The translations under genes and the position numbers were made by a program. Shown piece after piece: positions 26,666-34,628 of a stretch of DNA of 50,844 bases. Origin of the DNA: DATMBL01 sp050735975 (GTDB lineage Bacteria; Desulfobacterota; Binatia; UBA9968); NCBI GenBank assembly GCA_050735975.1, contig JBOHVS010000387.1, forward strand, positions 1 to 50,844, written 5' to 3'. The notes under the pieces are model-generated. The model was not told where the DNA came from, searched no databases, and saw only the letters and a list, made by a program, of their open reading frames with translations. The first letter of the stretch is position 1. The number at the start of each line of letters is the position of its first letter.

Positions 26666-27052
26666 TTATTTGCTCTTTTCTTCGAGCTCCTGATAGACCC
26701 GTTTGGCGATGGCGAACGCCGAGTTTGCCGCCGGCACGCCGGCATAAACCGAAACCTGCAGAAAAATCTCTTTGACTTGTTCCGGTGTCACGCCGGTATT
26801 CCGCGTCGCCCGGATATGCATGGCGAGTTCATCGTATTTTCCCAATGACGCGAGCATTGCAATCGTCAGCATGTGACGCGTCTTTCGATCCAGTCCGGAT
26901 CGCGTCCAGATGGTTCCCCACGCGCCCTCTGTGATGATGCGCTGAAAATCAGCATCGAATTCAGTCTTGTTGGCTTCAGCCCGCGCGACGTGGTCGGCCC
27001 CTAACACCGACTTCCGCATCGCCATGCCTTTTTCAAATCGATCGTCGGACAA
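26666..27052 (-). CDS. pcaC: 4-carboxymuconolactone decarboxylase
   Basis: A 128-residue protein of the usual length for stand-alone PcaC. The core TRSGLDRKTRHMLTIAML, the MHIRATRNTGVTPEQVKE helix and the VYAGVPAANSAFAIA end are characteristic of the CMD family, and no CxxC peroxidase motif is present. It decarboxylates 4-carboxymuconolactone to beta-ketoadipate enol-lactone. The start is TTG at 27052: a perfect CGGAGGTG lies seven bases before it, stronger than anything before the in-frame ATGs at 27025 and 27019. It is the first gene of the pca operon; pcaD, pcaI, pcaJ and pcaF are absent from the window. Confidence 0.92.
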   Translation of the reverse strand: MSDDRFEKGMAMRKSVLGADHVARAEANKTEFDADFQRIITEGAWGTIWTRSGLDRKTRHMLTIAMLASLGKYDELAMHIRATRNTGVTPEQVKEIFLQVSVYAGVPAANSAFAIAKRVYQELEEKSK

Positions 27053-27223
27053 TCTACACCTCCGAAAGAATCTATTCGGCCGGCTTGGATCTCACCTTGA
27101 GGAGACCAAAAGCATCCAGAGGTGAAATTAGCTGAGCGGCGGCTGATATGTCAACTTGGGAGCGCATGCTACATCAATGCTACCGACGGCAGTTTCGCAC
27201 CGCCTGCGGGGAAGCAAAACCCT

Positions 27224-27253
27224 TTGACTTCCGCCGAAAGAGACACGTAGAAT
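27224..27253 (+). promoter_or_regulatory. Candidate sigma-70 promoter for the UPWC protein gene
   Basis: TTGACT (27224-27229), 18-base spacer, TAGAAT (27248-27253). It ends 42 bases before the ATG at 27296, which also has AAGGAG at 27284-27289 six bases ahead. It lies in the divergent gap between pcaC and this gene. Confidence 0.55.
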
Positions 27254-27295
27254 CAAACTATCCCCCTTAGTTCAGAGGCAACAAAGGAGACGATC

Positions 27296-27904
27296 ATGCC
27301 GGAGCCGCTCGTCCTCGAAGTTTTTTCCGACTTTGTCTGACCCTGGTGCTACCTCGTCACCGGGCGTGTCGAGAAACTCAAAGCGCATTATGGTCTGACG
27401 ATAAAATTTACTCAGTTTCCGCTCCATCCGGAAACTCCCGTAGAAGGTGCTATGAGGGGACCGGAGGTCGTGGCAAGAAACCAGCGCATGAAGGAGAACA
27501 TGGATCGCGAAGGACTTCCCTATAATGCCGAGCGGAACATGTCTTATAACAGCCGGCTGGCACAGGAGCTTTCCAAGTGGGCCGAGAGCAAGGGCAAAAA
27601 GGACGAAATTCACTCCGCGCTTTTCCGCGCCTACTTCGTCGATATTAAGAACATCGGAAAAGCGGCGAGCCTCGTCGAGATTGCCGAGGAAGTTGGGCTG
27701 CCCGCCGATGAAGCCACTGACGTTCTTCTGAGCCGGAGCTTCAAGCAAGCTGTAGATGATGATTGGCGCCGATGCGCCGCTTACAGCGTTAACGCCGTGC
27801 CGACCTTTTTGGCCGGGCGCTATATGATGGTCGGCGCGCACCCGTATGAATCTTTGGAACAATTGGTTCAGAAAGCCGCTGAAGAAGCCTCAACACAGGT
27901 TTAG
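27296..27904 (+). CDS. Putative selenoprotein: DsbA/FrnE-like thiol oxidoreductase with U-P-W-C active site
   Basis: From the ATG at 27296, with a strong AAGGAG site, the frame reads 14 residues ending VFSDFV, then TGA (27338-27340), then PWCYLV and continues open for 187 codons to a TAG. The TGA is exactly where DsbA/FrnE and 2-hydroxychromene-2-carboxylate isomerase relatives have the first Cys of C-P-W-C. If read as selenocysteine the protein has 202 residues, Sec15 and Cys18, and a cis-Pro loop NAVPTFLAG near 165, a full thioredoxin fold with helical insert. The internal Met at 27452 would make a fragment without an active site. It stands alone, divergent from pcaC; no signal peptide, so cytoplasmic. 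A nonsense mutation or read error is the alternative. No sel gene lies in the window. Confidence 0.8.
27353..27373 (+). promoter_or_regulatory. Candidate bacterial SECIS hairpin
   Basis: Downstream of the in-frame UGA, CUCG (27353-27356) pairs with CGAG (27370-27373), a U-U mismatch follows, then CAC (27358-27360) pairs with GUG (27366-27368) around the five-base loop CGGGC. The loop G at position two lies 22 bases after the UGA, within the range usual for bacterial SECIS elements, which need a G early in the apical loop. Confidence 0.6.
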
Positions 27905-27960
27905 GTTCAGGTTGAGTTTCGAACTCTGAACTCCCCTATTCTTAGCCTGAGCCTTGACCT
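27897..27960. repeat. 20-bp imperfect hairpin of the AGGTTN repeat family
   Basis: Bases 27897-27916 (AGGTTT AGGTTC AGGTTG AG) pair with 27941-27960 (CTTAGC CTGAGC CTTGAC CT) at 19 of 20 positions when G-U is allowed in plus-strand RNA; the loop has 24 bases. It overlaps the last codons and the stop of the UPWC gene, so it may also act as its terminator stem, although no U tract follows. Confidence 0.7.
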
Positions 27961-28214
27961 ACGCCAAAGCCGGTTAAGGTTTAGGTTAAGCTTGAGCTTT
28001 CGAATTTGAACTTCGACCCTCGAACTTTGAACTCTCTTGACTCTACCCGCCCAACATCAAAGCACCAGCCAAGTTCTTCATGGAACAAGAGCCTTAAAGT
28101 GCAAACATGTGGCTACAACAGGGCTACTTGAAAACGCTACTGGGAAAAGCTTGACAGTCCATCAGCTTCTCTGATATTTCATCAAACGCAATATGATTTC
28201 GTACAGTAAAACCA
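27905..28214. other. Intergenic region with repeats and a promoter
   Basis: No gene is seen in this 310-base stretch. It holds the right arm of the 20-bp hairpin, a second AGGTTN-type array GGTTAA GGTTTA GGTTAA at 27972-27989, and TCGAA/TTTGAACT direct repeats at about 27999-28034. The right part carries the candidate promoter at 28151-28180. Confidence 0.6.
28151..28180 (+). promoter_or_regulatory. Candidate promoter of the UbiD catabolic array
   Basis: A perfect TTGACA (28151-28156) is followed after 16-18 bases by a weak -10 (GATATT, ATATTT or TATTTC at 28173-28180). The UbiD start codon is at 28215 and lacks a good ribosome binding site. Confidence 0.4.
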
Positions 28215-29714
28215 ATGAGTGCAGCCATGTCCGGTACTGTGACTGATCGTTTGGTAAAAGAACCGACAGGCTTAAACTTAAGGGAATTCGTCGAACGAGT
28301 AGAAAGCGTTGGGGAGCTAAAAAAAATCCGCGGCGCCAACTGGGATCTCGAGATCGGCGCAATAACCGAGGTCTCTGCGTCTCTCCCGGACTCCAAGGCG
28401 CTTCTTTTCGATGAGATCCCCGGCTACCCGAAGGGCTACCGGGTGCTTACCAATGGGCTCGGCTCACAGCGGCGCAGCGCGCTGGCTTTGGATTTGGATC
28501 CTTCCCTGACCGGCGTGGCATTGGTCAGAGCGGTCAAACGAAAACTCGAGGACCTCAAGCCGATAGCGCCGAGGCAAGTTTCCAGTGGCCCGGTTCTCGA
28601 GAACGTTGATTCGGGCAGTTCCGTCAGCGTTCTCAAATTTCCAGCTCCCAAGTGGCACCGCGAGGACGGCGGGCGTTACATCGGAACCATGGACGCCGTG
28701 ATTCTTAAGGACCCCGAGACCGGCTGGGTCAATGTAGGCACTTACAGGACGCAAGTTCAGGATGAAAAAACGTTGAGCGTGTACATTTCTCCAGGCAAGC
28801 ACGGCAAGTTGATCCTCGAGAAGTACTGGTCGAAAAATAAAGCGGCGCCGATAGCCGTCGCGTGCGGGATCGATCCGATTTTGTTCGCCGTGGCTAGCAC
28901 CGGGAGCCTGGCCGAATGGGGCGTGTCTGAATATGAAGTCGCGGGCGGGCTGGCGGCCACTCCCGTGGATGTTATCGACAACGAGCTCACGGTTCTGCCG
29001 GTTCCCGCGTCAGCGGAGCTGGTGTTCGTAGGAGAAGCGCCTCCCGTGCACGTTGAATCCAAGAAGGAAGGCCCGTTTGCCGAGTGGACGGGTTACTATG
29101 CTTCAGGAGCTAGGGAGGAGATGGTTGTCAAAGTCAACCATGTACTCCATAGAAACGATCCCGTCATTACAGGCTTCCCTCACTTTAAACCGTTTTACTC
29201 CACTTTGATTTATCCTTCGCTGTTTATCGCCGCGTCGATTTGGGAAGCGATCGAGAAGGTTGGAGTGCCTGAAGTTCAGGGCGTCTGGCTTCTCGAATCC
29301 GGCTATCACAATTTTATCGTCGTCTCTCTTCGGCAAAAGTACGCCGGCCACAGCCGGCAGGCCGCGCATGCTGTGCTGGGGAGCAGGTCAGGCGGCTATC
29401 ATGGACGGTTTGTCGTTCTGGTTGACGACGACGTCGATCCGTCGAACGTGAGCGATGTCTTGTGGGCTATCGGGACCCGATGTGATCCTGCGACGGCGTT
29501 CGAAGTGCCACAGTCCTGCTGGAGCACGCCGATCGACCCTCTGATCGCGCCGGAAGACAGACAGAAGAGAAATTTCACCAGCTCGCGGGGCATCATCGAT
29601 GCCTGCAAACCTTTTTACTGGATGAAGGAATTTCCTCCGACGAGCACGATCAGCAGGCAGGACTTTCAGGAGACCTTGCGGAAGTGGGGCTCCGTTCTAA
29701 CAGGGGCAAAGTAA
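28215..29714 (+). CDS. UbiD-family prenyl-FMN-dependent decarboxylase (copy 1)
   Basis: A 499-residue UbiD-family enzyme. The cofactor and substrate arginine lies in WVNVGTYRTQ (near residue 172). The catalytic acid pair is in KEGPFAEWTGYY (near 283-294), with two Glu five residues apart as in characterised enzymes. The tail has VVLVDDDVDPSNVSDVLWA, typical of the family. It would add or remove CO2 on an aromatic or unsaturated acid and needs prenylated FMN from a UbiX, which is not in the window. It heads the plus-strand array and its stop abuts the IclR start. Substrate unknown. Confidence 0.92.
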   Translation: MSAAMSGTVTDRLVKEPTGLNLREFVERVESVGELKKIRGANWDLEIGAITEVSASLPDSKALLFDEIPGYPKGYRVLTNGLGSQRRSALALDLDPSLTGVALVRAVKRKLEDLKPIAPRQVSSGPVLENVDSGSSVSVLKFPAPKWHREDGGRYIGTMDAVILKDPETGWVNVGTYRTQVQDEKTLSVYISPGKHGKLILEKYWSKNKAAPIAVACGIDPILFAVASTGSLAEWGVSEYEVAGGLAATPVDVIDNELTVLPVPASAELVFVGEAPPVHVESKKEGPFAEWTGYYASGAREEMVVKVNHVLHRNDPVITGFPHFKPFYSTLIYPSLFIAASIWEAIEKVGVPEVQGVWLLESGYHNFIVVSLRQKYAGHSRQAAHAVLGSRSGGYHGRFVVLVDDDVDPSNVSDVLWAIGTRCDPATAFEVPQSCWSTPIDPLIAPEDRQKRNFTSSRGIIDACKPFYWMKEFPPTSTISRQDFQETLRKWGSVLTGAK

Positions 29715-30506
29715 ATGCGAACACTAAAACGGGCCTTCCTCATTCTTGAAACGTTGGCCGGCGAGGCCAAAAAACTCTCGCTCGTGGAAATCACCGACAA
29801 GACGCGGATGGATAAAGCAACGTGCCTCCGCTTTCTGACCTCGTTGGAGGATATCGGCCTCGTTCGCAGAGATCAAAAGAGCCGCCTCTATGAAATGGGT
29901 CCAAAGGCGATTTTTCTCAGCAACGGGTTTCTGAAGACCTTGCGGGTCGAGGACAAGGTGCGACCCTACCTGGAACGTTTAGCCTCGGAAACGGAGGAAA
30001 CCGCCTTTTACTCGGTCAGAAAAGACGGCTCGAGGGTGCCTCTCTATGTTCACGAGAGTCGGCATGTAACAAGAACACAAATCGAAATTGGAATGGCTGT
30101 GGCGCTGACGAACGGCTGCATCAGCAGGGCGATTCTGGCGTTTCTATCGGAACAAGAGATCGACAGGCTCCTTCGTAAAGAATCGATCGTTCCCGCCACG
30201 CCCTGGTCGATCACGGACCCGAAACAGATCCGAAAGAGCATTGCCGAAGTACGCGCCAGGGGCTATTCCGTGGGCATCCGGGAGATAGCTCAGAATACCA
30301 ATGCCGTCGCCGCGCCCGTGTTTAATGGAGAAGGTGTGATTGCAAGTATGGCAATCGTCGGTCCGACGGAAAGGCTCAACAAAAAAGCCTGTGAAAAGTT
30401 CGGTCCCGTCGTGCGAGACTATGCGCGGAAAGTTTCTACAGAAATGGGATTTCATCCCGTCGAAGCATTCGGCTACGCCGGGGCAAGAAAGGCGTCGAGC
30501 GCGTAA
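29715..30506 (+). CDS. IclR-family transcriptional regulator
   Basis: A 263-residue regulator. Residues about 1-75 form the winged helix (LKRAFLILETLAGEAKKLSL and KATCLRFLTSLEDIGLV). The rest is the IclR effector domain with LTNGCISRAILAFLS and the closing segment NAVAAPVFNGEGVIASMAIVG. IclR proteins sense aromatic or related catabolites and act as repressors or activators. The ATG follows the UbiD stop directly, with AGGGG inside the end of the UbiD gene, so the two are coupled; autoregulation of the array is likely. Effector unknown. Confidence 0.92.
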   Translation: MRTLKRAFLILETLAGEAKKLSLVEITDKTRMDKATCLRFLTSLEDIGLVRRDQKSRLYEMGPKAIFLSNGFLKTLRVEDKVRPYLERLASETEETAFYSVRKDGSRVPLYVHESRHVTRTQIEIGMAVALTNGCISRAILAFLSEQEIDRLLRKESIVPATPWSITDPKQIRKSIAEVRARGYSVGIREIAQNTNAVAAPVFNGEGVIASMAIVGPTERLNKKACEKFGPVVRDYARKVSTEMGFHPVEAFGYAGARKASSA

Positions 30507-30525
30507 TTTCAGAGACTGAAACGTT

Positions 30526-31926
30526 ATGGCGAATGCGGATCTGATTATTCGAGGGACGATCGTTCAGTCGAACCAGGAGCCGTTCGAAGGAGAACTGATT
30601 ATAGAAAATGATCGCATTGCAGCCGTGCGGCCGGGCCGAACCGGAGCCGGCGCGCACCGGGTATTACAGGTCGAGGGTAGTTTGATCATGCCCGGCGTGG
30701 TCGATGCTCATGTCCATTGCTTGAGCGACCCGGCAGAAGGAATTACCACCGCCACAAGAGCGGCAGCCGCCGGAGGAGTCACGACGATCATCGAGATGCC
30801 TTTCGATGCCGGCGCTCCGGTCAACAATGTGGAAACTTTTTTGCGAAAAAAAGAGCGGGTGCAAAAAGAGGCGGTGATCGACGTCGCGCTACTCGCCACG
30901 ATCCGGAAAAGAGGCGGGCTCGAGCAGATCAAACCGATGACGGAAGCCGGCGCCTGCGGCTTCAAGCTCTCACTTTTTGAAACCGACCCGGAGCGCTTCC
31001 CGCAAATACCAGACGACGAGCTGCTCGAGGCGTTTCGCTTGATCGGCGAAGCAGGGCTTGTCGTAGGGGTCCACGCTGAAAACACGGAAATCGTCAACCA
31101 GTCGGTCTCCAAGCTCCGGTCGCAAGGCCGGACCGACGCGTTGGCGCATTGTGAGAGCCGTCCCCCGGTGAGTGAAACCGAGGCGACCCTCAGAGCCCTG
31201 GAGCTGGCTCACTCGACAGACGCGCGCCTGCATATTTTCCACGTGAGCTTGCCTCGTTGCATACAACTCGCCACGTGGTTTCGGGATCAGGGACTGGATG
31301 TGACAACAGAGACCTGCCCTCACTATCTTCTCCTGAACGAAAGAGACATGGAGCGTTTAGGGGCGAAGGCAAAGATCAACCCTCCCATACGGACGCGGAA
31401 AGAAAGCGAAGAGTTGTGGCTCTTGGTCGAGAACGGCGCGGTCGATCTCGTAACTTCCGACCACGCGCCGTGGCAACTGCAGCGGAAAAACCGGCCCGAT
31501 ATCTTCGACAACGCGTCCGGAGCTCCCGGAGTTCAAACGCTCTTGCCGCTGCTTTACGGCGAAGGGGTTTTCAAGGGGCGTCTTTCTCTTCGGCGTCTGG
31601 TTCAGGTCTTATGTGACGCTCCCGCTCGCCGCTTTGGCTTTTCCTCTTTCAAAGGCCGGCTGGACGCCGGTTGTGACGCCGACGTGGTCGTCCTCAATCC
31701 GGCCGCAACGTCGACCGTCGAGACGGCTCGACTATTGTCTTCGGCAGGATGGAGCCCGTATCAAGGAATGACTCTGCAAGGACGGATAACGCATGTTTTC
31801 TTGAGAGGCCGCGCGGTTGTGGAAGATGGCGAGGTGGTCGGGCAGCCGGGTTACGGACGGTTCCTCCCAGGCCGGGCGGCTCGCGCCGAGGCGGCAAGTT
31901 TCGCTTCCGCCACCGCGAGCGAGTAG
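30526..31926 (+). CDS. Dihydropyrimidinase/allantoinase-like cyclic amidohydrolase
   Basis: A 466-residue amidohydrolase with the full binuclear metal set of the dihydroorotase/allantoinase group: His62 and His64 (DAHVHC), the carbamylated Lys147 (GFKLSLF), His183 (GVHAEN), His239 (IFHVS) and Asp312 (SDHAPW). It should open a cyclic amide or ureide ring. Allantoinase is the nearest guess from the FKLSLF pattern, but the setting beside UbiD and a carbamoylase-like gene suggests another cyclic imide. It lies 19 bases after the IclR gene. Confidence 0.88.
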   Translation: MANADLIIRGTIVQSNQEPFEGELIIENDRIAAVRPGRTGAGAHRVLQVEGSLIMPGVVDAHVHCLSDPAEGITTATRAAAAGGVTTIIEMPFDAGAPVNNVETFLRKKERVQKEAVIDVALLATIRKRGGLEQIKPMTEAGACGFKLSLFETDPERFPQIPDDELLEAFRLIGEAGLVVGVHAENTEIVNQSVSKLRSQGRTDALAHCESRPPVSETEATLRALELAHSTDARLHIFHVSLPRCIQLATWFRDQGLDVTTETCPHYLLLNERDMERLGAKAKINPPIRTRKESEELWLLVENGAVDLVTSDHAPWQLQRKNRPDIFDNASGAPGVQTLLPLLYGEGVFKGRLSLRRLVQVLCDAPARRFGFSSFKGRLDAGCDADVVVLNPAATSTVETARLLSSAGWSPYQGMTLQGRITHVFLRGRAVVEDGEVVGQPGYGRFLPGRAARAEAASFASATASE

Positions 31927-31946
31927 CAGAAAAAAAGGAGGTCAGG

Positions 31947-33344
31947 ATGGCAAGGGCAGCGCCGAGGAGCAAGGAAGATGCTGACAGGCAGTCGATTCGT
32001 TCCGAGCTGGAATTGCTGAGAGATACCAATGAACTAGTCGAAATCAACGTCCCGGTCGATCGTGAATTTGAGTTATCGGCAATCCTGGAGCGGCAAGGCC
32101 AGGGCCCGGCCATCCGGTTCAATTCGGTAAAAGGCTACGACGGCCCGGTGGTTGGAAACCTGCTAAGCTCTCGCGCCAAAATGGCATTTCTTCTCGGCGT
32201 CGAGGAGTCGGAACTTCTATCCACCCTCGTTCACGCCATCGATCATCCGATCCCTCCCGCGGTGAGGGCGCATGCAGCCTGCCAGGAAGAAATCCACGGC
32301 AAAGATTTTGATCTGCTCAAGATCCTGCCGTTGGGTCGGCAATGCGCCCGCGAACAGGGTCCCTACATCACTGCGGGCGTTTTCATTGTGAAGGACCCGG
32401 CAACAGGCCGGGAGAACATCTCCATTAACCGGGCGCTCGTTGTCGCTCCGGACCGGCTGATGGTGGGAATGGCTCCGAGCCATCATTTGTATCGGCTGGC
32501 ATTGGCGCAGTGGGCCGCAGGACGTCCATTGGAGGTTGCGATCGCCATCGGGAACCCTGCGGCCGTAATCCTGGCGTCGAACGCGTACGTCGGATACGGC
32601 GACGACGAGCTTGCGATTGCCGGGGCACTGCTGCGCGAACCGCTGCGGGTCGCGAGTTGTCAAACCATCGATGTGGAAGTGCCGGCGCTGGCGGAAGTCG
32701 TTGTAGAGGCGGAGTTTCGACCTAACGAAACGCACGAGGAAGGGCTGGTGTCCGAATTTCACGGGCTTTACGAGGACTATGGGCCAAGCCCGGTCGGGCA
32801 TGTGCGGGCCATCAGCCACCGGCGGGATTTTATTTTTCACAACATAGCCGCGAGCCGCGTGCAAGAGCACATGCTGATCGGCGCGGTCATGATCGAGGCA
32901 ACTTTGTTCCGTGCCATTCGAGCGGCGGTGCCGAGCGTGCGCAACGTGCATGTGACCTTCGGAGGCGGAGGACGGATGCATTGCATCGTAGCGCTCCACA
33001 ATCCGCCGCCTGGTGAGGGTCCGCGCGCGGTTTTTGCCGCTCTCGCGCACGCGAACATTATCAAACATGTCGTTGTGGTGGATGACGATATCGACATCTT
33101 CAACCTGGAAGAGGTGGAATGGGCGATAGCCACCCGGTTTCGCGCCGACCGGGACATCTTCGTGGTTCCACGCGTCAGAGCCGACCGCGTCGATCCCGTC
33201 AGGGAAAACCGGACGGTGGCCAAGTGGGGTTTAATCGCGCTTAAAGATGCGGGGCAACCTATGGAAGTCTACGAGCGGGCCCGCGCGCCTCAAGAGATCC
33301 TGGAGCAGGTCAATCAACGTTGGGTGGAATACTTTGCCAAGTGA
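31947..33344 (+). CDS. UbiD-family decarboxylase (copy 2)
   Basis: About 465 residues. The Arg site is NISINRALVVAPDRL (near residue 158) and the Glu pair is in HEEGLVSEFHGLY (near 263), spaced five apart. The tail VVVDDDIDIFNLEEVEWAIATRF is typical. It is more distant from copies 1 and 3 than they are from each other around the active site. I start it at the ATG at 31947, which has AAAAAAGGAGG upstream; an open frame back to 31749 lies inside the amidohydrolase gene and is rejected. Substrate unknown; prenyl-FMN needed. Confidence 0.9.
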   Translation: MARAAPRSKEDADRQSIRSELELLRDTNELVEINVPVDREFELSAILERQGQGPAIRFNSVKGYDGPVVGNLLSSRAKMAFLLGVEESELLSTLVHAIDHPIPPAVRAHAACQEEIHGKDFDLLKILPLGRQCAREQGPYITAGVFIVKDPATGRENISINRALVVAPDRLMVGMAPSHHLYRLALAQWAAGRPLEVAIAIGNPAAVILASNAYVGYGDDELAIAGALLREPLRVASCQTIDVEVPALAEVVVEAEFRPNETHEEGLVSEFHGLYEDYGPSPVGHVRAISHRRDFIFHNIAASRVQEHMLIGAVMIEATLFRAIRAAVPSVRNVHVTFGGGGRMHCIVALHNPPPGEGPRAVFAALAHANIIKHVVVVDDDIDIFNLEEVEWAIATRFRADRDIFVVPRVRADRVDPVRENRTVAKWGLIALKDAGQPMEVYERARAPQEILEQVNQRWVEYFAK

Positions 33345-33351
33345 ACTCGAC

Positions 33352-34599
33352 ATGAACGGCGCTGTTCCTGATGGGGCCCGGCTTGCCGATGAGCTTCAGA
33401 CGCTTGCCGATTTTCGGGACCCTGCTCGCCCGGGCTTTACCAGGCGCCCGTTCACGAAGTGGTATGAGGATGCGCGTCGGTGGATCGCGGAGCGGATGAG
33501 GGCGGCCGGGCTGGACGTCCGTATCGATGCCGTCGGCAACGTGATCGGCAAGAGGCAGGGAACCAAAAACCTTCCGGCAATCATGCTCGGTTCGCACATT
33601 GACACCGTAGACGGCGGTGGGCGCTTCGACGGGATGGTAGGCGTTCTCGGCGCTGTAGAACTCGCGCGCTGTTTGGAGGGAACCAAAGCCGCCCTCGCCC
33701 ATCCGGTGGAGATCGTCAGCTTCTTTGCGGAAGAGCCCACCGATTTCGGCGTTTCAGCCGTCGGTAGCCGGGCTATGGCGGGCGTGCTCGACGGTCATTT
33801 GCTTCAGCAAACAGATCCAACCGGACAAACGCTCGGCGCCGCTCTTACGGGCAGTGGCTACGACGCGCGACAGATAAGCCAGGCTCGCCGCCGCGCCCAA
33901 GATATATCGGTCTATCTCGAATTGCATATCGAACAGGGTCCCCGCCTTGAACAAATGGGAAAGGCGGTCGGCGTCGTGAGCACGATAACCGGTTTTCGCC
34001 GCCACCGTTTCACCTGGTCCGGACGGGCGGACCACGCCGGTACCATGCCTATGGGACTGCGGAAGGACGCGCTGGCGGGCGCCTGCGAGTCCATTCTGGA
34101 TATTGAATTGCGCTGTCGAAGGGAAGCCGATACGCCCCTTGTCGGCACAGTCGCGAGAATCTCGGTTTGGCCAAACGCGACCAACGTAGTGCCCGATCGG
34201 GTGGAATTCATTTCAGATATCCGCAGCCCTTCCGCCGGCAAGCTCGAGCTCGTATGTAAAGAAAATGCGGAACACGCAAAGGCTATAGCGTCGGCGAGAG
34301 GCCTGAACGCGGAGATTACCCAGATCACAGCCGAACTGCCCATCGAAGTCCCGTCGCTTATCCGCGCGCAAGCTACGGCTGCTCTGCGGGACTTGGACCT
34401 TGAATCGGTCGAGCTTGTGAGCATGGCCGGGCATGATGCCAACCAGCTCGCGCGGATTGTGCCTGCGGGGATGCTCTTCATACGCTGCAAAGACGGACGA
34501 AGCCATTGCCCGGAGGAAGAAAGCAGCATTGAGGATATCTGTCTTGGAGTCGCTACGCTGTTTGAATTGGTGAGACGGCTGGATCAAGAAATGTGTTGA
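33352..34599 (+). CDS. M20-family N-carbamoyl-amino-acid / allantoate amidohydrolase-like hydrolase
   Basis: About 415 residues. Metal-site residues include His82 and Asp93 (GSHIDTVDGGGRFDG) and the Glu127-Glu128 pair (FFAEEPTDFG). A dimerisation domain follows with ELHIEQGPRLEQ and WSGRADHAGTMPM. Members hydrolyse N-carbamoyl amino acids, ureidoglycolate-type or allantoate compounds. Next to a ring-opening cyclic amidohydrolase it would be the second step of the hydantoin/ureide type. The start is the ATG at 33352, eight bases after the UbiD stop; the longer frame lies in UbiD. Confidence 0.88.
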   Translation: MNGAVPDGARLADELQTLADFRDPARPGFTRRPFTKWYEDARRWIAERMRAAGLDVRIDAVGNVIGKRQGTKNLPAIMLGSHIDTVDGGGRFDGMVGVLGAVELARCLEGTKAALAHPVEIVSFFAEEPTDFGVSAVGSRAMAGVLDGHLLQQTDPTGQTLGAALTGSGYDARQISQARRRAQDISVYLELHIEQGPRLEQMGKAVGVVSTITGFRRHRFTWSGRADHAGTMPMGLRKDALAGACESILDIELRCRREADTPLVGTVARISVWPNATNVVPDRVEFISDIRSPSAGKLELVCKENAEHAKAIASARGLNAEITQITAELPIEVPSLIRAQATAALRDLDLESVELVSMAGHDANQLARIVPAGMLFIRCKDGRSHCPEEESSIEDICLGVATLFELVRRLDQEMC

Positions 34600-34628
34600 T
34601 GAATTAGAATCTAACAGGGAGGAGCAGC

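Noticed and set aside
27341..27364. A second hairpin directly after the UGA (CCC-U-GGUG / CACC-GGG) as the SECIS
   Set aside because: It has a bulged U as in the fdhF element, but its nine-base loop CUACCUCGU lacks a G in the first positions and the spacing is short; the hairpin at 27353-27373 fits better.
27452..27904. A 150-residue protein starting at the internal Met
   Set aside because: This start has no good ribosome site and would remove the active site and first beta strand of the thioredoxin fold.
31749..31946. N-terminal extension of UbiD copy 2
   Set aside because: It lies in the amidohydrolase gene; a strong AAAAAAGGAGG site precedes 31947.
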